64,000 bases of DNA, from contig NC_135167.1 in the NCBI RefSeq assembly GCF_041146795.1, positions 3,673,454 to 3,737,453 on the forward strand, given 5' to 3'. Below the pieces are notes generated by a model, which was not told the DNA's origin, ran no database searches, and saw nothing but the letters and a program-made list of their open reading frames with translations. Each line of letters opens with the position of its first letter. Within the stretch, counting starts at the first letter, position 1. The DNA is from Maylandia zebra (Eukaryota; Chordata; Actinopteri; Cichliformes; Cichlidae). Shown piece by piece: positions 55,471 through 64,000 of this stretch. The position numbers were made by a program, and so were the translations under genes.

Positions 55471-57397
55471 ATGGCCTTCCTGTGGATCCTCTCCTGCCTC
55501 GCCTTCATTGGCACCGCCTACGGTGAGACAAACTCTTTAAGGTTATAGCTCATTGGGTGAAGCATGTTGTAAATTGTCTTTTTTCGAAGCAGTGACGGAT
55601 ATATTGTAATTTATTCTCCTTTTTTTCCATTTTAATGACTCGTTTATTGACTTACGTTAAGAATTACATGCGAAGAAAGAAAAAGTAGAAGACGGTATAA
55701 AAAAAATGTTCAAGAATGGGGAAATCAAAGCGTTATATCAGTTTAATCACATAATGCAACATGATATGAAAATACAATAAAACTTTAACTGTGGAAAAGT
55801 AGCTCTCAGATTGTGGATTAAACAATCTGGTCCAGCTGAGAGATCTGTGTGGCGTATATGTGTCATTATGTTTTAAGCAGATCAGCATTAGAGAGAAACA
55901 TGTTGTTTAATTTTACAGTTAGTGCCAATGTGACAGTTACATTAATTTTATTTTCATTAATGGCATAATCCTGATGTTCTGATGTCACCAGGGTGCGGAG
56001 TTCCCGCCATCCGTCCTGTCATCACCGGTTACGCCCGCATTGTGAACGGTGAGGAGGCAGTGCCTCACTCCTGGCCCTGGCAGGTGTCCCTCCAGGTAAA
56101 TGAAGAAACAAAGACGCTGTCACAGCTCACCACACAATCAGATGGAAATGTCTAACCGTTGATGTTCATTTTGCTGTAACAGGACTACACCGGCTTCCAT
56201 TTCTGTGGTGGTTCTCTCATCAATGAGAACTGGGTGGTGACAGCTGCTCACTGCACCATCAGGTAACTTTAAGCTGGTTTTGACTGAAAACTCCAATTAA
56301 GACGTAGAGTCATGTTTGATGAGGAGAATCCTTGTTTAGAGGGCATTGCTGTGTATCTGGGGTAGAATAAAACTAAGTAAAAACAGTTTTCAGGTAATGT
56401 GGTGATCTCAGAAATGCCCACATGCTTCTGTTCTTTTCTGTGCAGGACCTCCGACCGTGTGATCCTCGGAGAGCACGACCGTTCCTCCAGTGCCGAGAAC
56501 ATCCAGACCCTGGCTCCCGGCAAGGTGGGTGAAACACTGCATCAGCTTTCATCGCATAGCTACATGTCAGGGTTTGTTGGCCGCTCATAACGATGTCACT
56601 TCCCAACAGGTGTTCAGGCACCCCAACTACAACAGTTACACCATCAACAACGACATCACACTCATCAAGCTGGCCACCCCTGCCCAACTGGGCACACGTG
56701 TTTCCCCAGTTTGTGTGGCCGAGACTTCCGACAACTTCCCCGGAGGCTTGAAGTGTGTGACCACTGGCTGGGGTCTGACCCGCTACAACGGTAAGAGCTC
56801 ACCCACCTGTTATTCTTTGTTATTATGTCCTCGTAGACACTGATCGGTTAAACAATTATTAGATAGGGATTCATTCCAAACAATCACATATACCGTAAGT
56901 GGGTTTGGACTGTAATGAGACCACCAGGTGGAGCTTTAACAGTTGTGCTAAAACACGAGGAATGATAGAGCATGATAAAAAAGTCTCTAATGTCTGATGT
57001 GTTTGTGTGTGTGTTGCAGCTGCCAACACACCACCCCGTCTGCAGCAGGCTGCCCTGCCCCTGCTGACCAACACTAACTGCCAGTCTTACTGGGGCAGCA
57101 AAATCACTGATCTGATGATCTGCGCTGGAGCCTCCGGAGCCTCCTCCTGCATGGTGAGTGGGACCTCCATCAATTACAGAAGCACTGATCCTGAGCTTCT
57201 TATATTGTGTTAAAAATCCATGTGTTATTTCTCAGGGTGACTCTGGTGGTCCTCTGGTCTGTGAGAAATCTGGAGCCTGGACTCTGGTTGGTATTGTGTC
57301 CTGGGGAAGCTCAACTTGCTCTACCTCCACTCCTGGAGTCTATGCCCGTGTCACCAAGCTGCGTGCCTGGATCGACCAGACCATCGCTGCCAACTGA
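55471..57397 (+). CDS. ctrb: Chymotrypsinogen, Gly226 form (intact)
   Basis: Exons: 55471-55522, 55992-56095, 56183-56262, 56446-56524, 56610-56790, 57020-57153 and 57236-57397, 792 nt and 263 aa. The signal peptide, propeptide, IVNG activation site, triad (TAAHC, NNDIT, GDSGGP) and Ser189 are as in gene 2. Exons 2-5 and their introns look base-for-base identical to gene 2. The five amino-acid differences all lie in exons 6-7: GSKITD for GSQVTD (two), SGASS for SGVSS, CSTST for CSIST and TPGVY for TPAVY. Gly226 is the chymotrypsin A state. Intron 1 carries about 324 extra bp. AATAAA at 57439-57444. The next gene, agrp, is convergent. Confidence 0.93.
55571..55894. repeat. 324-bp insertion in intron 1 of chymotrypsinogen gene 3
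   Basis: Gene 2 has a single gaaacatgttgt here. Gene 3 has gaagcatgttgt (55559-55570) and gaaacatgttgt (55895-55906) flanking the extra sequence. Either a retroposon with a 12-bp target duplication entered gene 3, or gene 2 lost the segment by recombination between the repeats. Confidence 0.55.
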
Positions 57398-57444
57398 GCA
57401 TGTCACATATGAGAGGTTTCAGCACCAAGCTAGTCCTCAATAAA

Positions 57445-58071
57445 ACACAGAAACAATGAAAATGACCTGCTCGAGAACGTGTCTTTTTCTCCTTAATATT
57501 CATCTTCATGTTTTTATTATGTGACCAGACAAATTATCACAACTATTAAAGAAACATTATTAATGTATTCATTGACAAAAATGGACAAATGACCCAACAT
57601 AAACTCTTCTGTAGAAATTCATTTTAAGACATCGAGCATTCGGTGAATGAAGTGTGGTGAACTCCAGAAGAGTTTTATTACGTTGGACTTGCCTGGTGTT
57701 TAGCAGCACCAGGATCAGGTTGGCCTAGCTATACATAAATACTAGAAGCAGTGAATAAAAACTATTTTTTATGGTAAAAAACCAAATATTTTATGCTCCT
57801 TAATTGATAAAGAAACACACGTTAATATGAATGAGATATAGTTAAGAGTTATGATTGTGGGCATCACTTTTTGACTTCCTTACAAGATTAAAGCACAATC
57901 CACACATAGATTTCTTTGTCTTTCTTCATTCAGTAATTCATATGCATCTACACACACACACATATATAATATATATATCTATATATATACATACATAGAT
58001 AGATATATAGAGATGTGTTTTCACATCTTCAGGTTACACTGATATGATTACACACACTGTCCTCATCAGTT
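57445..58071. other. Convergent spacer between chymotrypsinogen gene 3 and agrp
   Basis: Much of it matches 49640-50010 in the first unit. An AT-rich run lies at about 57950-58010. A reverse-strand AATAAA (tttatt, 58073-58078) is the likely agrp polyadenylation signal. Confidence 0.55.
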
Positions 58072-58171
58072 ATTTATTACAGCACATTTAATGCGACACA
58101 AAACAAAAAGATCACAGATCATATTTGCTGTATGAGTCTCTGCCTTCGCTCCTCATCACAGCAGCTTGTTA

Positions 58172-59022
58172 TCAGGTGCGTCTTGGGGGGCACACGTGGC
58201 CAACTCGGCGGCAGTAGCAGATGGCGTTGAAGAAGCGGCAGTAGCAGGTGTCACAGGGATCACAACAGGGAAGCGGGTAGCCCAAACAGGACTGCTGGTG
58301 AGGGATGCAGCGACGAGGTGAACGCATGGCCCGACCCTGCAGCTGTAAGGCTGCAGACGTGTCCTGCAAACATAAACGCAGCAAGCAGATGAATTCACTT
58401 TGTTAAGGTAAACCTGTTAACAGGGAGTCACGAGGTAAAGAGTAAACTGCTGGTTTAAATGCTGCACCTCATCATAGGAGCCTGTATCCATCAAAAAATG
58501 ATCTTCTACAGAGTCCACAGGGAGGAGGGCAGGCTCGTGCATGCGGTCAGGTACTTGACTTCTTTCTGCAAATCAGAAAACACAGCAGAATGTATTTTGC
58601 ATTTTTTTTGCTTACCGTAATCCATTGTGTTTAATCTGCTGAATGTGAAAAATCAATTTCAAAATACTTCAAAATAACTGCAGTCAAATGTAAAAGATTG
58701 GGCTTACTAGATGTGATGTAAAAAAAAAAAAATAGTGACAAAACAGAAAACTATATGTTCAGAGGTCTACTTTTTCTATCTATAAATATTCATGCTTCCA
58801 CTGTTAAACGGATTAATCCTGCCAACCGTGGTGTGTTGGAGAGACAGTGGTTGGAGCTCTCTGAATGAAGAGATGTTACTGACCGATTTCAGATAGGAAG
58901 GAGGTTTCAGTGCGACGTCCAGCGACAGGACCTTCATCGAGCGGTAAGTTTCCATGAACCAGCGAGGAGGCGAGCGGCAGCAGACCGAAGGACCAACAGC
59001 AGAGCAGCACAGTGCCAAACAT
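58172..59022 (-). CDS. agrp: Agouti-related peptide precursor
   Basis: Coding exons 58884-59022 (46 codons plus 1 nt), 58468-58565 (98 nt) and 58172-58363 (63 codons plus stop) join in phase to give 142 aa (human AGRP has 132). It has a signal peptide MFGTVLLCCWSFGLLPLASS, a variable pro-region, a basic RSPRR just before the first cysteine, and a C-terminal domain with ten cysteines spaced as in AgRP (CIPHQQSCLG, CCDPCDTCYC, RFFNAICYC, HVC). The RFF triplet in the active loop is the melanocortin-receptor contact. AgRP antagonises MC3R/MC4R and promotes feeding. The start at 59022 gives the best signal peptide; an upstream in-frame ATG at 59127 lies before a splice acceptor (exon starts 59100). 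The AgRP1 or AgRP2 subtype is undecided, but linkage with chymotrypsinogen, as on human chromosome 16q22, favours AgRP1. Confidence 0.92.
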
Positions 59023-59974
59023 CCTGCTGCTGGCAGACAAAAGAAGAAGAAAAACCTGCACCACAACTCCCACAATCCTCAGTTTCTCCAACAAGAGTCT
59101 CTGAAGGAGGAAAACAGACACAGACATTCAAAAACCTTCATTAGTTGATACAAAGACAACTAACATGTGTGAAATTTTCTACCAAACAAGTTTTGGATTT
59201 GGAGCTTGTTGGAGTAAGTTTGATAACAGATATGATCTGATCCCACGTGAAATAAACTAACCTGCTGGTTTGTGAATTTCTCTTTATTTTCAGCACATAA
59301 GTTTGAGTATGTTAGTTATAAATTTCAGCACCAAGTGTTTCTTTTTTCAGATTAGAACCAGCAGAGTATTATTCTTATGCATAACCAAATCTGTTGAAAT
59401 TTCCACACTGAGCAGATTGCAAACCTTGGAGGAAAACAAATTAAATATTGTTCCGTAAAATATTAAATTACATCTCCCTTTCTTCCTTAGCAATAACCCA
59501 CAGCACTGGTTTTAATCACTTTCCTGTATGATGAAAACAAGTCATGCATAAAGCAAGGAGAGATTCTCATTAAGCACGTTGTCATTTACATCCACAGTGA
59601 AGCTCGTCAGCAGCTAAAAACAAAATCATTCCTGCTGGGTTTCATTAGTGGTGCAAAGGACATTTAGTACTAGGCTGCATAGTTCCACTTTGTTTTATTA
59701 AAATAATTTTACACTGCTGAATTTGACTTTTTATTAAACTTATTTTTTAAATTATCAAAAACACAACTGTAATAATAAAAAGATAACTGTGGATGTTTAT
59801 TTCTACAACAAAATTGTATCCCTGGAAAAATCTCTTTTACAGCATAATATTCCTGTTATTGTCACTAATACACCAGAAGGCTTAAATAAAACTTCAGTTT
59901 TAATCATAAATAAAATCTTATTTACTTCCTACATAAACTGAATCAGAAGAGAACCAGACGGAGATGTGACTCAC

Positions 59975-60030
59975 CTGTTGCTGTGACTCTTCACTGTGAC
60001 TCTCTGAGATGACGAGGGGCAATTTAAAGA
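59975..60030 (-). promoter_or_regulatory. agrp: Candidate agrp promoter and noncoding first exon
   Basis: On the minus strand a TATA-like tttaaatt (60022-60029) is followed by about 45 bp and then a strong donor caacag|gtgagt (exon end 59975). AgRP genes typically have a short noncoding first exon, and an acceptor (cctccttcag) precedes the coding exon at 59100. Inferred, not proven. Confidence 0.5.
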
Positions 60031-61700
60031 CCCCTGGACAGGAAGAAGGTCACATGACCCACAGGTTTGGTATGGAATGGCACCCGCTGTGCATGTGCAT
60101 CATCCCGCGACCTTGCAGAGATACATCAAATGGAGCATGATGGAAGCTCTAAGGCTAATTTAAACTATACGTGAGACTGTATAGCAGGGGGTTGGGGCAT
60201 CTATTAGTATGGTGATTATGTCGTAAAGGTAACTTCTGTCCATTTTCATCTATATACGACAAAAACAAATGAGGAATATATCAAAAACTGGACAGACAGT
60301 TGAGTGTCTAATAGAAAACACAATATTCTTCTATGTGGAAACTATTTATTTTATCTTTTTCTTTATTTTCTAGTACAAAATCAGAGCAAATATCACCTCA
60401 GGGTACTTAGTCTTGTAAGATAGAAAGACTGGCAGCGGGTGTTTTACAGAGGGAAACCCAGATACTGCCTGGGTAAAGGTAAAAACTCCCTTTTAATAAG
60501 AAGAAATCTTTAATAAAACCAGTTGTGGGGAATGTGAAAAAGACAAGGAGACAACAGAAAGGCAAAACAAACAAAAAAGCAGAGGCTAGTAACCGCAGAT
60601 ACGACAGATAAGCCCTGGAGCCAGAGATATCTGCAGCAAGGAAAAGGGAGAGCGAGGTCAGAGAGAGCAACACATGAACACAGAATCACTGTGTTACTGA
60701 AACACAGTAATCCTGCAGAAGCAGCAGCAGATGTGACACTTCAGGTCTGCAGAACCAGTTTTAGAAGCGTGTGTTCAGGAAACCTTCTTCTCCCAGTTGG
60801 AGTAGATTTGTGCTCCACCTCGACTCTGAGAAGACCTAAGGTCCTCAGCGTTGGGCAGATGACCCAGTACGGATCTCCCTGCTCAAACTCTTCCCTGGTG
60901 TGATTTTTTTGGTTCTTTTTTGTCGTTATTTTTGAGATATTTGGTACCTTTGTTTGCAGAATAGATGACAGAGGAGGATATAAAGGCAGGCTAGGTTCTT
61001 GTCCAGCCTGAAATGTTTTCACATAGTGGTTTAACTGAATTTGGTCTTCTTTTTTCTTACCAGCCCAGAGTGGTAAATGAACTGATCTAGGAAACAGGAC
61101 CGATTGATTCGATAAGCCTGCGTGAGTTCAAATAAAAATAAAAAAAATTAACTATGTGGATAAAAAAAGTAAATTGTAAATTTATTCAATGTGCCTTTAT
61201 TTTGTTCCTTAATCAGTAAAAGTAGTCGTGTTTGCCTCTGTGCTGTCAGTTATGATCTGAGTGCTCATTAGAGCTCGGTACACTCAGTAATAATCCTCTC
61301 AGGGTGCTTTAATGGAGAACATTAGATCAGCTGCTTCCTTCATGTTTCTTCTATTATTGTCAATCTGCTGCTTTGGTTAGACTTCCTCCTCCTCATCCTC
61401 TGTCTGCCAACATGCTGCCAATTCTCTGAATAGTGACACACTGTTGACATCATCGCCGCACTCAGTACAAATGAGATCGGACACAGCTGCAGTTGCACAT
61501 AGCATCTGCGCTCAGAATCAACTGATTACAGCCCATCAGCAGGAAATGGACTTAATAAACATGTTTGTCTTCACATGCTTCCTGTTTCAGCCTGAACTCT
61601 TACCACAGTCATGTGTGGGTTCTGTTTCTTTCATGTGATCATAATACAACTACATACAATTTAAACAATTTTAATATTTGCATAATCTGATTATGTTAAC
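60031..61700. other. No gene recognised
   Basis: A weak Rex1 3' UTR piece (reverse; aaaactcccttttaataaga) lies at about 60478-60530. Otherwise no supportable feature. Confidence 0.5.
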
Positions 61701-61724
61701 ACTGTGACAGTGTTGCATAACTAC

Positions 61725-61940
61725 TTGCACTTCTAAATAGGTGCAAGTAATAAAGCGAGTGTCCATAGCACTCGCTTTATTCTATTATTTTTTATGCTTA
61801 GAGTTTTTTTATGTTTTTTTTAGTTAGTTGTTTATTTAGTTGTGTTAAAGGGAACTCGCAAAGTAAGAATTTCATTGCAGCTTAACATTTGTGTTTTACG
61901 GTGTATGTGACAATAAACTTCTTGAATCTTGAATATATAC
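61725..61940 (+). mobile_element. L2/CR1-type LINE 3' tail with two hairpins
   Basis: The end 'aagtaagaatttcattgcag' ... 'gacaataaacttcttgaatc' ttgaat is typical of fish L2-type LINE tails. Directly before it are two hairpins: tacttgcac...gtgcaagta (about 61720-61750) and a perfect 13-bp stem, 61749-61761 with 61769-61781. Confidence 0.55.
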
Positions 61941-61984
61941 AGGTGGTCAATGACATGTATCCATGTATAAAAGTGACTGTAATT

Positions 61985-62604
61985 TGTTATGATTCGATGT
62001 TGTCAGTGTTTTGTTTTAGGCGTGACTGTTATGTGTTTCCTGTTTTACTTTGAAGGTCTGTCTTATCTCAGTGTGTTCAGGTTACGCTTCCTTGTCTCGT
62101 CAGTTCTGATTTGCCCCAGCTGTGTTTCCCTCCTGTTGTCCATTCCCTGATTGCTCCCTCTATGTATTTAAGCCCTGTGTTTCAGTTTGTCATGTTTGTG
62201 ATCTCCCCCTGTGTTGTAAATAGTTTGCTGTATATAGATGTAAATAGTTGTCGATACTGTTTTAACTCGGTAGCTGTAGGGGTGAGAAGCCATTTTTCTT
62301 TGGCAATCTTTTCTCCTGTTTTTGGTTAGGGAGGCAGGTAAGATACCTGTGATTTTTGTTTGGGGTTTTCTGTGAAGGTAAGCCAGCTGCATTTCATTTC
62401 TAGAGTTTCTGTTTGTTGTTTTGGCTATGCTCACCCTGATGCCTGCTACCTTTTGGGACTCAATAAACTGACTGGCTGTTGTGAAATCCGTGGTAGCTGT
62501 TTTTTGTTGGTTCGTCCTCCTTGAGAGCAGGGAGTGTGGGGGCATTTTTCCTTATTTTTATTTTCCTTATGTCGCACGCCGGTTCCCTGGGCTGGGGTGT
62601 AACA
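61985..62604 (+). mobile_element. Solo LTR (620 bp) with 4-bp target duplication
   Basis: Starts TGTTA and ends TAACA, and is flanked by aatt on both sides (61981-61984 and 62605-62608). It contains a TATA-like tatttaag (about 62165) and an aataaa (about 62462), in the order expected of an LTR. No internal coding region is present, so it is a recombination remnant of an LTR retrotransposon, probably of Ty3/gypsy type. Confidence 0.75.
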
Positions 62605-62699
62605 AATTACTAAACATTTCATGAAATAGATTCTTGAATTAAAACTGAACTTCAATCATGTCTTGGTTTATTTAAAATTTGCTGTGGCAAAATAGAGGC

Positions 62700-62900
62700 C
62701 AAGTTAAATTTTATTTACATAGTGCCAAATCACAACAAAGTTGCCTCAATAATACAGAGAAAACGCCAACAATCAGATGACCTGTTATCAGCAAGCACTT
62801 TGGCGACAGTGGGGAAAAAACTCCCTTTTAACGGGAAGAAACCTCTGGCAAAACCAGACTCAGGGAGGCTGGGGGTGAGGGGAAGGAGACGGGACAAAAA
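62700..62900 (-). mobile_element. Rex1-type LINE 3' UTR fragment, reverse
   Basis: Reverse complement of the Rex1 tail: 'ttttatttacatagtgccaa', 'gcaagcactttggcgacagt' and 'aactcccttttaacgggaag'. Confidence 0.85.
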
Positions 62901-63370
62901 CACACTGTGGAAAAGAGCCGGAGATTAATAATAACCAATGATTAAATGCAGAGAGGTGTATAAACCCATATAGAGTGAAGAAGAAACACTCAGTAGCAGT
63001 CTACACCTATTGCAGTTGTCCCGAACTCGAAGATATTGAGGAGGAAAACAAAACAACACTGGTCCCGAAGAGTGTGGTCAAACAATGATTTTATTGAACA
63101 CAGGGAGATGGATATTGCACACAATCAGCATAGATCTCCACCCAAAAATACACAAGCAATTGCTTTTATAATGTCAGGGTTTGACACCCCTTCTCGCGTT
63201 TTTGCATCTTAAGAACATTATTTGCATTTTTTACAGACAACGATCAATTTTAAGAGATAAATGCAGACACCGAAGTTCCCCTCCCTAGCATCTTCGTCCA
63301 AATATGGCGATGAATCCAGGCCCTGAAGGTCCCCAGGGACTTGTCTTCTTTTTGACACATCTTCTGTCAC
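62901..63370. other. No feature recognised
   Basis: No gene or element could be supported; short frames only. Confidence 0.45.
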
Positions 63371-63374
63371 CTGT

Positions 63375-63500
63375 TACTAAGCGAACTGAAGAAGCTTCTC
63401 GGATGAGAGGTGAAACGTCTTCAAGCAACTTAAAGAAGTCCAGACGCTTTTCTTTGCAAGCTCCTTTGACTCAAACGCCACAGGTTGCTGAATAGTTTCA
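63375..63500 (+). repeat. Dispersed fish repeat end
   Basis: 'gaagaagcttctcggatgag', 'gtgaaacgtcttcaagcaac' and 'aaagaagtccagacgctttt' form a widely dispersed fish repeat, probably the end of a Penelope-like or similar retroelement. The family is recalled, not tested. Confidence 0.55.
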
Positions 63501-64000
63501 GGCCTTTGCTCAGGCCTGTTTCTAGATTATATGTACTATATGTTTTGTAAGCGTGTATGCAGTTTTAACCTTCTATAGCTCCAAGTCACTTACACAATAG
63601 ATCGCCCGGACATCGCGCCGAACGAGGTTTATGACCTTTCCTTAATTGACTGAGCTTTAACTCTTTAATAACCACAAAATGTGCGTATACAATTATTATG
63701 GCTGCCCCTGTAATAAAAGGTTAATGTAAAGCCAGCAGGTTTAATAACCATCTTAATGCAATGTCAATGCTGTAGATTATATTGTTAATGCAATATTAAT
63801 GCTGCAGGATATATTGTAGCTGTAAAATAATTTCTTTAATTCCACACAGTAAAACTAAGTAAGGTCTCAGGGTCGCCGGATCCAACCCTAACTATATCAA
63901 AAAAAGAAAATTCACAACTGTGAACAGATGTAGAAAATAAACCACATCTGGCAAGTTTAAGCGACTAAGGCTGAAAGAACTGCAGACAGCTCAAAGTGCG
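63501..64000. other. No feature recognised
   Basis: Window end; AT-rich sequence without a supportable gene. Confidence 0.45.

Noticed and set aside
62168-62545. 125-codon minus-strand frame
   Set aside because: Lies wholly within the solo LTR, antisense, with no recognisable domain.

Overview
This is a gene-poor, repeat-rich stretch of a ray-finned fish nuclear genome. The evidence is multi-exon genes with GT-AG introns, vertebrate gene families, long (GT)n and (CA)n microsatellites, and fish retrotransposons that can be recognised (Rex1 and Rex6/Dong-type LINEs, L2-type LINEs, Tc1 and hAT elements). A percomorph, possibly a cichlid, fits the repeat set best, but this is inference. No CRISPR array, rRNA gene, intact tRNA gene or bacterial operon is present.

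Layout. (1) 936-6832, plus strand: the last nine visible coding exons of a TRPM1-type channel gene, from S2/S3 to the stop. It has a 21-nt microexon, and an L1-like LINE fragment lies just before the first visible exon. (2) 10642-24351, minus strand: a complete three-exon galanin receptor 1 gene (357 aa). Its 11-kb second intron holds a Rex6-type LINE split by a 1.5-kb TA-flanked element and by a small hAT element. (3) 24352-40374: no host gene found. It contains a decayed Tc1 element, a Rex1 LINE split by an L2-type LINE and a 1-kb hAT element, microsatellites, and a 60-bp palindromic insertion. (4) 40375-59100: a chymotrypsinogen/AgRP cluster. One chymotrypsinogen pseudogene (in-frame TGA) is followed by two nearly identical intact chymotrypsinogen genes (263 aa each), all on the plus strand. 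After the last comes a complete agouti-related peptide gene (142 aa) on the minus strand, tail to tail with it. After the middle chymotrypsinogen gene lie remnants of a second AgRP copy broken by a Rex1 insertion, so the unit [chymotrypsinogen + agrp] was duplicated in tandem. (5) 60030-64000: no host gene found; an L2-type tail, a solo LTR with target-site duplication, and Rex1 and other repeat fragments.

Functions. The genes do not form one pathway. TRPM1 is a cation channel of retinal ON-bipolar and pigment cells. GALR1 is a Gi-coupled neuropeptide receptor. The chymotrypsinogens are pancreatic digestive zymogens, and the two intact promoters carry a TATA box, a CCAAT box and a bipartite PTF1-like site. 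AgRP is an appetite-stimulating melanocortin-receptor antagonist. Exon boundaries were assigned by hand from splice signals, reading phase and remembered family structure; no search was run.
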